This document shows, one piece after another, positions 15,578 to 25,074 of a stretch of 64,000 nucleotides of DNA. This DNA is from Trinickia fusca. GTDB taxonomy: Bacteria > Pseudomonadota > Gammaproteobacteria > Burkholderiales > Burkholderiaceae. The stretch lies in assembly GCF_003628145.1 (NCBI RefSeq), contig NZ_RBZV01000008.1, positions 124,001-188,000 of the forward strand. The letters are read 5' to 3'. Within the stretch, counting starts at the first letter, position 1, and the number at the start of each line of letters is the position of its first letter. Position numbers and translations under genes: made by a program. The notes under the pieces are model-generated. The model did not search any database. It was given only the letters and a program-made list of their open reading frames with translations, and was not told the DNA's origin.

Positions 15578-18500
15578 TCAGCTATGGTATGAGCGGTCAG
15601 AGCCTGTGCCCCGCACGCTTTTCGTAGTCGGCATCGGCGCACTGCCGGTGCCGGTTTGCAACGGACGTCCGAGGAAACCCCACACGTCGTCGGCCGGGAT
15701 CGGGCGGCTGAAGAAGTACCCTTGCACTTCGTCGCAGCCTTCCCGGCGTAAAAAGTCGATCTGCGCCTGCGTTTCCGCACCCTCGGCGATGACGGTCAAA
15801 CCGAGGCTGTGTCCCAGCGCGATCACGGCGCTCGTGATCTGCGTATCGCTATGGCTGTCCGGCACGTTGCGGATGAACGAGCGATCGATCTTCACGAGAT
15901 CGATCGGGAAACGATTGAGGTAGGCGAGCGACGAGTAGCCCGTGCCGAAGTCGTCGATCGACAGGCGAACGCCGGTCTTCTTCACGCTCGTGAGCCAGCG
16001 CGCGGCCTGCTCCGGATGGCGCATGACCATGCTTTCGGTCAGCTCGAGCTCGAGCAGCTCGCCCGGCAGGCGCGCGTCCTCGAGCGCTTCGATGATGCTC
16101 TCGTGCAGGTGCGGATCGGCGAACTGACGTGCCGACAGATTGACGGCCACGTGAATCGACAACCCATTCGCGCGCCACTCCGCGGCCTGGCGGCAGGCTT
16201 CGCGCAGCACCCATTCGCCGATCGGCACGATGGCGCCCGTCTCTTCGGCCAGCGGAATGAAGTCCGACGGCATGACCAAGCCCAGCTGCGGGTTGTTCCA
16301 GCGAATCAGCGCCTCGACACCTGTGCAATGATTCGTGCTCAACTCGATGCGCGGCTGATAGAAGAGCGTGAACTCGCGGTTCTCGATCGCATGCCGCAGT
16401 TGTGCCTCCATCTCGACACGCCGTTGCAGCGACATGCTCATCTGCCGCAGATACATCTGATACGTGTTCTTGCCGCGCTGCTTCGCCCCGTACATCGCGA
16501 TGTCGGCATGCTTGAGCAGCGTTTGCGCATCTTCGCCGTCGCCTGGGAACGAGCTCACGCCGATGCTCGCACTCACCTGCATCTGCATGCCATTCACGAC
16601 GAACGGCTGGGCGAGCGCGCCCTGAATGGCGTCGATCGTATGCAGCACGTTGATGCCACGTTCGTTGCGCTGCTTCACGAGCACGATGAATTCATCGCCG
16701 CCCAGACGCGCGATCATGTCGGCGTCCTTCACTTCGTCGCTCAAGCGTTCTGCTACGGCACGCAACAACTGATCGCCGGTGTTGTGGCCCATCGAATCGT
16801 TGATGTCCTTGAAGCGGTCCAGATCGATGAACAACACGTTGAGCGCGGTGCCGTCCTCATCGGCGCGCACCAGCGAGCTTTCGAGGTGCTCCTTGAACAT
16901 GAGCCGGTTCGGCAACCCGGTCAGCGCGTCGTGCGTCGCCAGGAAGTGCAGGTTGTCCTCGGCTTGACGGCGTTGCAGGAAGTGGCTCATCTGGCTCGTA
17001 ATCGAGCGGGCCATCGCCAGCGCATGCTGCTCGAGGTGACGCCGCTCGCGCGAATAGAATTCAGCGGTGCCGAGCACCACCGAACCGATGCGCAGCGGAA
17101 ACGAGAACGTGGTGACGATATGCGCCTCGGCCAGCCAGCGTGCGGTCGACAGCCCGGCCACATGCCGGCCGACACGCCAAGTCGGTTCGGGCGACAGGTC
17201 CTCTTGTTTCGACATCCCACGCACGCGCGACAGCAGCCACGGCTCGAGATCGACGGCATGAGCGCAATAGGCCGCGCAAAGCAGCTGCTTCAAGCCTTCC
17301 TGGGTCGGCCAGAACGCGCCGGCGTCCCAGTCCATGCCCCTCGTCAGCGACCCGACTAGCTGCTGGAAAATGTCGAATTCGTTGGCGGCCGTCGCGAGCT
17401 GCAGCGTGAAGGCATGCTCGAGTTCGCGCACGCGCTCGACCGACTTTTGCTTCGTGATCTCGAGCGCCGTGCCGCGCAGCACGCGCGAGCCCGTCGCGCC
17501 CTGCGCCTGGCCGACCACGCGCATCCAGCCGCGCCGGCCGCGCCGCGAACGGTAGCGGCATTCGAGTTCGAACGGTTCGTGCGTCTCGAGCGTGTGCTTC
17601 ACGTGCTCGATCAACATGTGGCGATCGGCGGCGTCGATGGTGTGCACGAGGACCTTCACCGATGGCGACACGGACCGGCGCCAGCCGATCAGCCGCGCCA
17701 TCTCGCCCGACAGGTGAGTGGTGTTCGCATTGAGGTCCGCGCGCCAGTCGCCCAGATGGGCGATGCGCTGCGCTTCGGCACGCGCCATTTCGCTGGAGCG
17801 CAGATCGAACGTGATCGCGTCGGCCAGCTTGACCGCCCTGGCTCGCGAGCTCGACAGCGCATAGGTCAACCCCGAGAGCAGCGCACTGATGATGAGCCCG
17901 GTCCCGAGCGCGACGTCTGGCAAGTAGCCTTGCGAGCCGACCAGGTCGTCCGGATAGGCCGTGAAAACGATGGTCCAGCGGCGCCCTGCGAACAACTGCG
18001 TCGCGACGCGCTGCAACGGCTTCACGCTGGCATGGCGTTGGATGTCGTCCGCCGCATTCACTACAGCGCTACCGCTGGTCTTCGCTGCGGTGGAGCCCGC
18101 GATCGGCGGACCTTCGATGCTGTCGAACAATAACGTGGACGGCGAAGGTGAAATCGCCGGCGTGCGCATGTTGCCCGCGTCATAGATCCTGAACTTGATC
18201 ACGCGCAACGTCTCGGCGCCGAGCAGACCCGACATCATGTCCTTGATGCGGATGCCGGCACCGACTGAGCCCACGTACGCGCGTTGCCGCTCTTCAGTCG
18301 TCCCGGTGGGCATGCCATGCCGGTAGACGGGCAAACGCATCGCGATCCCGACGTACTGCGCGCCGCGATTCGCAAACAGCGTCCGTCCGCTGCTGATCGC
18401 CTGCCCCGATGCGCCCGACACTTCGAGTGCATGGCGGCGCTGCAGATCCGCGCTCATGTCGATGCCGAGAGAAACGAGGTTTTCCTGCAACGGCTCGACG

Positions 18501-18970
18501 TACGTCACGACGTTGTAGTCGGGCCGCGGGCCGGGCGGGCGAATCACGAACCTCACGCCCGCCGCGCGCAGCATCGGATCTCGATTCTGCTTGGCGACGA
18601 ATGCCGGCAGGTCGGCATTGCGCACATAGGCCCCATAGCTGAGGGCCTGAAAGCCCGGATAGCGGTTCGGCAGATCGAGCCCTTTGACGAATTCGCGAAA
18701 CTCGTCGCGTTCGACCGCCGAGTCTTCGGCGAACAGTGCACGCATCGTCACCAGCACGTCCGAATAGAGGCGCACGCGCGTCGCGATTTGCTGCTCGACG
18801 CTGCGCGAATCGTTGTCGAAGCGCAGGCTGGCTTCGTGGTCGACGAGGCCCTTGCTCAGCGAATAGACTGCGAACGCCGCGGCCACGCCGAGCACCAGCA
18901 CCGCAACGGCAAACCCTGTTGCGTACTGGTTGCGGCAAAAGCGCCGCATACGTTCGAATGTCCTGCGCAT
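15578..18970 (-). CDS. CHASE-PAS-GAF-GGDEF-EAL cyclic-di-GMP enzyme
   Basis: 1130 residues from the ATG at 18970, which has AGGGGA upstream; a longer frame to 19093 adds only an Arg-rich stretch. In order: membrane segment (~15-38), periplasmic CHASE domain, second membrane segment near 330, PAS, a GAF-like domain, GGDEF (intact RLGGDEF near 756) and EAL (intact EALIRW near 885, with later DDFGTGYSS). Both catalytic motifs are complete, so it could make and hydrolyse cyclic-di-GMP, perhaps with GGDEF as a GTP-sensing domain. The YCV-repeat gene follows closely and may be an output or partner. Confidence 0.95.
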   Translation of the reverse strand: MRRTFERMRRFCRNQYATGFAVAVLVLGVAAAFAVYSLSKGLVDHEASLRFDNDSRSVEQQIATRVRLYSDVLVTMRALFAEDSAVERDEFREFVKGLDLPNRYPGFQALSYGAYVRNADLPAFVAKQNRDPMLRAAGVRFVIRPPGPRPDYNVVTYVEPLQENLVSLGIDMSADLQRRHALEVSGASGQAISSGRTLFANRGAQYVGIAMRLPVYRHGMPTGTTEERQRAYVGSVGAGIRIKDMMSGLLGAETLRVIKFRIYDAGNMRTPAISPSPSTLLFDSIEGPPIAGSTAAKTSGSAVVNAADDIQRHASVKPLQRVATQLFAGRRWTIVFTAYPDDLVGSQGYLPDVALGTGLIISALLSGLTYALSSSRARAVKLADAITFDLRSSEMARAEAQRIAHLGDWRADLNANTTHLSGEMARLIGWRRSVSPSVKVLVHTIDAADRHMLIEHVKHTLETHEPFELECRYRSRRGRRGWMRVVGQAQGATGSRVLRGTALEITKQKSVERVRELEHAFTLQLATAANEFDIFQQLVGSLTRGMDWDAGAFWPTQEGLKQLLCAAYCAHAVDLEPWLLSRVRGMSKQEDLSPEPTWRVGRHVAGLSTARWLAEAHIVTTFSFPLRIGSVVLGTAEFYSRERRHLEQHALAMARSITSQMSHFLQRRQAEDNLHFLATHDALTGLPNRLMFKEHLESSLVRADEDGTALNVLFIDLDRFKDINDSMGHNTGDQLLRAVAERLSDEVKDADMIARLGGDEFIVLVKQRNERGINVLHTIDAIQGALAQPFVVNGMQMQVSASIGVSSFPGDGEDAQTLLKHADIAMYGAKQRGKNTYQMYLRQMSMSLQRRVEMEAQLRHAIENREFTLFYQPRIELSTNHCTGVEALIRWNNPQLGLVMPSDFIPLAEETGAIVPIGEWVLREACRQAAEWRANGLSIHVAVNLSARQFADPHLHESIIEALEDARLPGELLELELTESMVMRHPEQAARWLTSVKKTGVRLSIDDFGTGYSSLAYLNRFPIDLVKIDRSFIRNVPDSHSDTQITSAVIALGHSLGLTVIAEGAETQAQIDFLRREGCDEVQGYFFSRPIPADDVWGFLGRPLQTGTGSAPMPTTKSVRGTGSDRSYHS

Positions 18971-19402
18971 AGCTTTCCCCTGGCAGTGCCGTATGACACT
19001 GCGTTGCGCACCCGTGAAACTTCCCGTGCACTGGGGAGCGCTTCGCATGCGTGCCGGGCAAGCACGACGCAGCCGCGTTCTCCAGCGACGCATTCGTCTG
19101 TCGATTAAGCAATTACCGTGCTTTTAGCGAAACCTTTACCGATTGCTGGTAAAGCACCCCATGGAAATGGGCTGGAAATGAAGCACGGCCTCCCGAACGC
19201 CCCGGTAGGGCTCTGAGAATGGCTTTGTTCTTCTGCTTATGTGCCGCAGTGTTTTGTCAGAAGAATAACGTTTAACGGCTTCATTTCAACAGTCGGAAAC
19301 CCTATCGAAATTAACCCGTAAGCTATCCTCCTAATCAGAGGAAAATTTAATTCAGATCAAATAAATGAATATCACAGGGAAAAACCCCTACTCCACAAGA
19401 CC
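18971..19402. other. Intergenic region upstream of the GGDEF-EAL gene
   Basis: 432 bases without a gene, more AT-rich than the surroundings. It contains the inverted repeat CTTTACC-N7-GGTAAAG at 19134-19154, about 165 bases before the GGDEF-EAL ATG, a candidate operator. The left end should hold that gene's promoter. The part near 19330-19402 is the 3' end of the porin transcript, where I see no clear terminator. Confidence 0.5.
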
Positions 19403-20491
19403 CTAAAACAGGTGTCGGATCCCTAGTGAAACGATCGTTTGGGCATTCGAACTCGAAGCGGGCAGCAAGAACAATTGCGCCCGCGTATTGCCCGACGCAC
19501 GCAGATAGACGGCGTTCAGATAAATATCGGTCCGCTTGGACAACAAGTAATCGGTACCCGCCACGACCTCGCTCCAATGCGTGCTGCCGAGCTTCGAGTA
19601 GGCATAGCTGGCCGCCAGCGACAACGCGTAATTGAGCGAATATTTCACGCCACCCTCGCCCGTGCGCAGCGTCGAGCTCGCGCCGCCCTGCTTGAGGTCG
19701 ACCGAAGTGAACACGCCATGCAAATTCGCCGGCCCGAGTTGATAGCCGGCTCCCAGGCCCCATTCCGTCAGCTTGTCGAAGGTCTGAAACGGCGACAGCA
19801 GACCTTGCGACGCCGCGCTCACGAGCGATTTGCCAAGCACAGCCGTGCCGATGCCGAAGGCCTGCGTGTAGTTGTGGATTTCGACATAGGCCGCGCCGGC
19901 ATGGAATGGCCCGTTTTTATACGAAGCGCCGAACCCTGCCGCGCTGTTGGCGACGAAATTGCCCGCTTGGCCGCCGAACGAATAGAGCCCGCCAAGTTGC
20001 AGGCCCGCGAATTCGGGCGTGACGTAGCGCACCGAATTGTCGATGCGCTCCGCGCCCAGCCGATCCAAGTCGCCGAGATGGAAAGCGAAGACCGATGGCG
20101 TCACGGTGCCGGCCGAGAATTCGGTCAGGTTCGTCGTCGTGAAATCGTACTGGCGCCCCAACGTCAGCGTGCCCCATCGATCGCTCGAGATGCCGACGAA
20201 CGCCATGCGGCCGAATTCGAGGCCGCCTTGCGAAAAGCGCCCATCGTTGATCGTGAACCCGTTTTCGAGGCGAAACACGGCGTGATAGCCGCCGCCGAGA
20301 TCCTCGTCGCCACGCAGGCCCCATCGATTCGATTGCCCCACCCCCGCCGATTGCGCCCAGGCTCGCCCGCCCGCTTCGTTCGAGATGTATGACAGAGCGT
20401 CGTCGACGATGCCGTACAGCTGGACGCTGCTCTGAGCAGATGCCACGTTCGCCAAACCGCACAACACCGCGCAACCGATCCATCGATTCAT
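19403..20491 (-). CDS. Gram-negative porin (OmpC-like, Burkholderia type)
   Basis: 362 residues: a 19-residue signal peptide (cleavage after NVASA), then the classic beta-proteobacterial porin start QSSVQLYGIVDDALSY, SNRWGLRGDEDLGGGYHAVF and GRMAFVGISSDRWGTLTLGRQ, and a terminal GIRHLF with the C-terminal Phe needed for BAM assembly. It forms a trimeric, 16-stranded general diffusion channel. It appears monocistronic, with a promoter in the 250-base region upstream. The match to the family is strong throughout. Confidence 0.96.
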   Translation of the reverse strand: MNRWIGCAVLCGLANVASAQSSVQLYGIVDDALSYISNEAGGRAWAQSAGVGQSNRWGLRGDEDLGGGYHAVFRLENGFTINDGRFSQGGLEFGRMAFVGISSDRWGTLTLGRQYDFTTTNLTEFSAGTVTPSVFAFHLGDLDRLGAERIDNSVRYVTPEFAGLQLGGLYSFGGQAGNFVANSAAGFGASYKNGPFHAGAAYVEIHNYTQAFGIGTAVLGKSLVSAASQGLLSPFQTFDKLTEWGLGAGYQLGPANLHGVFTSVDLKQGGASSTLRTGEGGVKYSLNYALSLAASYAYSKLGSTHWSEVVAGTDYLLSKRTDIYLNAVYLRASGNTRAQLFLLPASSSNAQTIVSLGIRHLF

Positions 20492-20695
20492 GGTTTTCCC
20501 CCTAGGTCGTTGCCAATCGCGAACGAAGTGGGGCCGTTGGCCCGGCCGCCACGCCTTGGGAGAAGCATAGGTAAACCATCAGACGGAATGGGGTACGTCT
20601 CGCTTTGTAAATGAAATGTTCAGCTAATTAAATCGGAAAGGGAGCACTGAAAGAGGAAAGGAACGCGCCATCCGTGCGTCACTCATGCGCATCGG

Positions 20696-20719
20696 GCATC
20701 GGGGCAAAAACCCCGATGC
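20696..20719 (-). terminator. Hairpin at the end of the halogenase cluster
   Basis: Nine-base perfect stem GCATCGGGG / CCCCGATGC with a six-base loop (T-rich on the minus strand), 23 bases beyond the stop of the minus-strand SDR. No T-run follows, so termination is probable but not certain. Confidence 0.55.
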
Positions 20720-20741
20720 ATGCCTGCTCACGCGAAAACGA

Positions 20742-21512
20742 TCAGCACATCAAAATCCCACCGTCGACGGGGAAATTCGCGCCCGTGATCCAGTTCGACT
20801 CGTCCGACGCGAGAAACACCGCACACCACGCAATGTCGTCGGGCGTGCCGAAGCGCTTGAGCGGAATGCGCGCGAACATGCGCTCGCGCGCCTTGTCGTC
20901 ATCGGCAAACGCGCGTTCGGTAGCCGGCGTCATGATGAGGCCCGGCGAAATCGTGTTGGCACGGATCGTCGGCGCGCCTTCGACGGCCAGTTGGCGCGTC
21001 ATCGCGAGCACCGCACCCTTCGCGGCGCAGTGCGCGGTCATGCCGAACACCGTCGACGCGCGAAACGCCGCTACCGAAGCGAAGTTGACGATCGATGCGT
21101 TCGGGCTCTTGCACAGATACGGCCACGCATGATGGCAAGCCAGGAACACGACGTCGACCTCGCCCGACAGCGTCGGCGACCACTGACTTTCGTAGTCCAT
21201 CTCGGCGAGCGACGCCGTATGCGGCGCCGCGGCGGCCGCATTGACGAGCGCGTCGATGCGGCCGTAGCGTTCGCCCGCATAATCGACGTAACGCTTGACG
21301 TCGGCCTCCCGCGTCAGGTCGCATGGTGCGACGACGTCGATCGTCAGGCCCTGTGCCTTGGCTTCGTCGCGCGTAGTCGCGGCCATTGCCGCATCGATGT
21401 CGCAGCCGATCACCGTTGCACCTTCACTCGCGAAGCGCAGCGCACAGCCCTTGCCGATGCCGCCCCCGATACCTGTCACCAATGCGATTTTTTCTTGCAG
21501 TCTTTTTTGCAT
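20742..21512 (-). CDS. SDR family oxidoreductase, last gene of halogenase cluster
   Basis: 256 residues of a classical short-chain dehydrogenase: NAD(P)-binding TGIGGGIGKG, and a YxxxK-type site whose region reads FGMTAHCAAKGAVLAMTRQ, so the usual Tyr is not in the standard place (HCAAK instead of YxxxK). The C-terminal NFPVDGGILM is typical. I chose the ATG at 21512 behind GGAGGAGCGGAG; a TTG at 21536 would contain that site. The apparent loss of the catalytic Tyr is odd and may mean altered chemistry. It is the last gene of the same-strand cluster and probably modifies its product. Confidence 0.85.
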   Translation of the reverse strand: MQKRLQEKIALVTGIGGGIGKGCALRFASEGATVIGCDIDAAMAATTRDEAKAQGLTIDVVAPCDLTREADVKRYVDYAGERYGRIDALVNAAAAAPHTASLAEMDYESQWSPTLSGEVDVVFLACHHAWPYLCKSPNASIVNFASVAAFRASTVFGMTAHCAAKGAVLAMTRQLAVEGAPTIRANTISPGLIMTPATERAFADDDKARERMFARIPLKRFGTPDDIAWCAVFLASDESNWITGANFPVDGGILMC

Positions 21513-21630
21513 ACCTCGCTCCGCTCCTCCTATCAACTTGCGTTAAACGAAGGCGCCGACTGCTCCCTCTTCCTCTCCGAGCAGTGGCGCGTTGGGGCAC
21601 CCAAGGGCCTGTTCACGCTGATAACAGGTC

Positions 21631-22653
21631 CTAAGCCGGCATACCGAGCAGCGCACGCACGTCGCGCCCCGGGTTCGCATCGGCGGCATACGAGAAGTCG
21701 CCCGCATCCTGACGCTTGGCGATCTGTTGCAACAGGAAGCGATAGCGCGCGCCGGCCCCGTCGAAGCGCGAGAACAGATCGCGTCGGCCGGCGGCCTCCG
21801 CATAGCGGCCGCTTTGCGGGCCGACCATCACGTTGTCCTGCGGGCCGACGATGTATGGCGTCTTCGGCATCAGAAAGCGCAGTGGCACGGGTGCCGACGT
21901 CGAATTGATCGCGAAGTTCAGGCGGCAGCGGTCGCGCGACTCGGACACGCATGGATGAAACAGCTTCAGGTCGACGCCGGGCGTATAGCGGCCATACGCG
22001 AGCGCGACCGAGCTGCGCACGTGCACGTGAATGACGGCGCGCACATCCTGAAACCGCGACCGCACGCCACCGAACCAGCGCATGATCGGCGCGACCGTCT
22101 TGTTCTTGCAGGTGCGGATCATCGTGACGGTCTCGGACGTGTACTGCACCTCGATGCGGTCTTCGTCGGCACGCTCGTCGCCGAGCACATCGGCGTGCAG
22201 GAAATCGGCGTGCGTGAGATCGAGCAGATTCTCGATCAACAAGGCCGAGCAGCAGTCGAACCGCACCGTGCCGTGCATGTAGGGCGGCAGCCCGCCGTCG
22301 TACGGCAGATACGGCACATCGGGCACCAACGTATCGCTCGCGTGTTCGGGGTCGCCGTACCACACCCACACGTAGCCGTAGCGTTCGAGCACCGGATAGT
22401 CGTGCGAACCGTCATCGCGGATGTTTGCGCGCACGGGCCCGTCAGGACGACGCTTCGACGCGCGCAACCGCCCTTTCACGCGCCACAGGTAGCATGGTTC
22501 GGATTGGACCTGCCGTCGCGCGACGGACTCGTCGACCTCGTGCCCGTGCGCGACGGGCAGCCACGCATCGCGCAGGTCGAACCGGTTCGGGATCCACTCG
22601 CGCTCCAGATACCGCTGCGCGGTGGCGGCTTCATCGAGCTCGAGCTTAGCCAT
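21631..22653 (-). CDS. Rieske-oxygenase homologue lacking the Rieske cluster ligands
   Basis: 340 residues with the overall plan of a Rieske non-heme oxygenase alpha subunit. The N-terminal domain (about 28-110: DAWLPVAHGHE ... YGYVWVWYGD) keeps the Rieske fold signature but lacks both C-x-H and C-x2-H. The catalytic domain keeps the iron motif intact: ENLLDLTHADFLH gives bridging Asp145, His148 and His153, with Asp273 (QDNVMV) as likely third ligand. It should bind Fe(II) but cannot carry [2Fe-2S]. It overlaps the preceding gene by eight bases; that protein has the complementary half, so I infer a heteromeric oxygenase. Confidence 0.85.
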   Translation of the reverse strand: MAKLELDEAATAQRYLEREWIPNRFDLRDAWLPVAHGHEVDESVARRQVQSEPCYLWRVKGRLRASKRRPDGPVRANIRDDGSHDYPVLERYGYVWVWYGDPEHASDTLVPDVPYLPYDGGLPPYMHGTVRFDCCSALLIENLLDLTHADFLHADVLGDERADEDRIEVQYTSETVTMIRTCKNKTVAPIMRWFGGVRSRFQDVRAVIHVHVRSSVALAYGRYTPGVDLKLFHPCVSESRDRCRLNFAINSTSAPVPLRFLMPKTPYIVGPQDNVMVGPQSGRYAEAAGRRDLFSRFDGAGARYRFLLQQIAKRQDAGDFSYAADANPGRDVRALLGMPA

Positions 22654-23683
22654 CGATCGTCCCCATGTCCTTTGCCATCATTTCGCTCACCTGTGCGTCA
22701 CGGGCCGGTTCGTTCGCGCGCAGCAGCTGCCGCCAATCACGCGACGAAGCTACGTCGAGTCTTGCAAGCGCGTGCGCATCGATCTGCGCGCGCATCTCGA
22801 ACGGCCTGCGCCCCAGCTTCGCGCCAAGCCTGAAGCGGACCGCATCGAGCCCACCGGCCGTCGCCAGTACGCCGCCACGCCACAGCACGGCCGTCGTGCC
22901 ACGCGCGGCAGGTGTGATGCCGATCGCGGCCCAGAGCGCGAGTTCTTCCTCGCTCGTGTAAAGCTCGATCGTCGTCAGCGCGCCGCGCGCCATTGCGGCT
23001 ACGCTGAGCGACCACGGGTATTGCGTGACGAAGCGATGATTGCGCTTGCGCGACGCCCACACCACGCCACGCTCCATGCTGACCAATGTGCCGTGCGGCG
23101 CAGGATCGGCACTCACGTAGTTCGTGATGCGCAGCCCCGCGATGTGCATCAGCAGTTCGGGATCATCGACAAGCGCGGCCACATACTGCTCATGGGACAG
23201 GCCCACCGTCACCGATCCCGAAAAATGTTGCGAGCAGGCAGCCGGCACCGCAGCGAGACCGATCGGCTCGTCATCACCAGCAGATTGGGCGCGGATCAGC
23301 ACGAACCCGTCGCGTTCGAGCACGCTGTAGGCACGCGCCGCATAGTGCGACGGCACGCGTTCGCTGGTCGACAGATTAGGAATCGTCACGCAGATGCCCG
23401 TGATCCCGTCGTAAGTCCATCCGTGATAGCCGCATTGCAACTGCCCGTCGGAGGTAATGCGGCCCAGCGACAGCGGCGCGCGCCGATGCCGGCATCGATC
23501 CTCGAGCGCACGCACGGCACCGGTCGCATCGCGATACAGCACGACGGGCTCGCCGTCGCACATCACACCGAGCGGCACCTTGCTGCTGACCTGTTCCGAC
23601 AGCGCCACCGGCCACCAGCGCGCATCGGCGCGACGCACGAGCAGATTCGCGATCGGCTCGCACGATTCGTTCGACATGTTCAT
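22646..23683 (-). CDS. Rieske [2Fe-2S] protein with degenerate oxygenase domain
   Basis: 345 residues. The N-terminal Rieske domain is complete: Cys64-x-His66, 17 residues, Cys84-x2-His87 (CRHRRAPL ... CGYHGW). The C-terminal domain is the size of an oxygenase catalytic domain, but the iron motif is lost: where D-x2-H-x4-H is expected it reads LVDDPELLMH, without the His pair. It should transfer electrons but not activate oxygen itself. The start at 23683 has GAGGG upstream. Its stop lies inside the next gene, so the two are translationally coupled and probably made in equal amounts. No reductase is encoded nearby. Confidence 0.87.
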   Translation of the reverse strand: MNMSNESCEPIANLLVRRADARWWPVALSEQVSSKVPLGVMCDGEPVVLYRDATGAVRALEDRCRHRRAPLSLGRITSDGQLQCGYHGWTYDGITGICVTIPNLSTSERVPSHYAARAYSVLERDGFVLIRAQSAGDDEPIGLAAVPAACSQHFSGSVTVGLSHEQYVAALVDDPELLMHIAGLRITNYVSADPAPHGTLVSMERGVVWASRKRNHRFVTQYPWSLSVAAMARGALTTIELYTSEEELALWAAIGITPAARGTTAVLWRGGVLATAGGLDAVRFRLGAKLGRRPFEMRAQIDAHALARLDVASSRDWRQLLRANEPARDAQVSEMMAKDMGTIDG

Positions 23684-23721
23684 CCGTTTTCCCTCGTGAT
23701 CGTGATTGAGCGAATGTCACG

Positions 23722-24966
23722 CTAGCTGGCGGTCACCGCATGACGCACGTCGCGCCGTTCCTCCCGCGTCCACTTGTGCGCCCAGCGTGCGCTGAGCGCG
23801 GTCATCGCGAGTGTCGCGATGAGCAGCACCGTATAGAGCGATGCCGGGATCAAGTGCAGCTGCAAACCGATGCTGAGCACGAGCAACTCGACCGTGCCGC
23901 GGCTGTTCATCAATGCCGCGACCATGCGCGCTTCTTCCGGCTCGATACGGCACAGCCGCGCGGCTGCGTAGCACCCGCCGAACTTGCCGGCCACGCCGCC
24001 CACGAGGAATAGCAGCAACCATCCCCACAGCGTGGGCGAGTGCAAAGCGGAAATCGAAGCTTGAATGCCGACGCTGACGAAGAACAGCGGCGTCAGCACG
24101 AGTTCGGCCAGGCCCGCGAAACGCCGACTCCACAACTGCCGCAGATCGCGCCGCGCCGACATGTTCACGGCTGCGATCAACGCACCGAATGCGCTGTGGA
24201 AACCGAGCGTCGTCGCCACCCATGAGGACAGCAGCAGATAGCAAAGTGCGCAGATCAGGAGCGCCGAGCTGCTGCCCGAACGACGCACGGCATCGAGCAG
24301 CCGGTGCACGGCAAACCGTACGACGGTGATCGAAACCGCAAAGAACACGGCAAGCAGCAGCAGGTTGTGCAACATCGAGCTTGGCGAGAAGCCGGATGTC
24401 GCAATGGCGCCGACGCTCGCCAGCATGATCCAGCCCACGGCATCGGTCACCGTCGCCGCGAGAAGCGACAACTTGGCACTGGCACGATGCGCGATGCCGG
24501 CCTCCTCGATGATGCGGGCCATGACGGGCAAGGCCGACACCGACAGGGCGATCCCGCAAAAAAGGATGCTCGCGAGGCGCGGCACGCGCGGTGCAAAAGC
24601 CGTATCGGCCAGTGCCGCGATCGCGCAACCGATTGCGAACGGGCAGATCATGCCAAGCGCCGCGATCAGAAACGGCGCAAACGATGCCGACCGTGTCCTC
24701 GGCATATCGCCGACGATGTGGGCGCCCGTCTGGAACATGAGAAAGACGAGACCGAGCTCGCCCAGATGCGAAACGATCGACGTCGATGCGGGGCTGAACA
24801 GCGCCTGATAGCCGGCACCGCCGATGGCTCCCAGCATCGACGGACCCAGCAGCAAGCCGGCCAGCAGTTCGCCGATGACCTTGCCTTGACCGAGGCGGTG
24901 CGCGAACGCGCCGCAGACGGACGTCGCGACGATGACGATACACAGCTGAAGCATCCAGTTGCTCAT
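23722..24966 (-). CDS. CPA2-type cation/proton antiporter
   Basis: 414 residues with about 12 membrane segments. It follows the Kef/GerN/NapA (CPA2) pattern: GQGKVIGELLAGLLLGP near the start, ATVTDAVGW with the Asp of the ion-binding unwound region, and NSRGTVELL near the end. There is no C-terminal regulatory (TrkA) domain. Embedded in the halogenase cluster, it may export the product or balance pH/ions needed for tolerance; antiporter-like genes of this family occur in several biosynthetic clusters. It lies 38 bases before the Rieske gene and 108 bases after the halogenase. Confidence 0.9.
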   Translation of the reverse strand: MSNWMLQLCIVIVATSVCGAFAHRLGQGKVIGELLAGLLLGPSMLGAIGGAGYQALFSPASTSIVSHLGELGLVFLMFQTGAHIVGDMPRTRSASFAPFLIAALGMICPFAIGCAIAALADTAFAPRVPRLASILFCGIALSVSALPVMARIIEEAGIAHRASAKLSLLAATVTDAVGWIMLASVGAIATSGFSPSSMLHNLLLLAVFFAVSITVVRFAVHRLLDAVRRSGSSSALLICALCYLLLSSWVATTLGFHSAFGALIAAVNMSARRDLRQLWSRRFAGLAELVLTPLFFVSVGIQASISALHSPTLWGWLLLFLVGGVAGKFGGCYAAARLCRIEPEEARMVAALMNSRGTVELLVLSIGLQLHLIPASLYTVLLIATLAMTALSARWAHKWTREERRDVRHAVTAS

Positions 24967-25074
24967 GGGTAGGGTCGCCGTTCGTGATGCCGTTGATCTG
25001 CCGCTCCGATCGAGCGCAAGGACGATCGGAGCGTGCAGCGGGCGACGTACGCCGCCCGCTGCTTTCTCCGTTGC

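Noticed and set aside
14452-15592. Plus-strand repeat proteins opposite the YCV repeats
   Set aside because: Any 36-base repeat gives repeats in all frames; only the minus frame has a ribosome site and a recognisable N-terminal domain.
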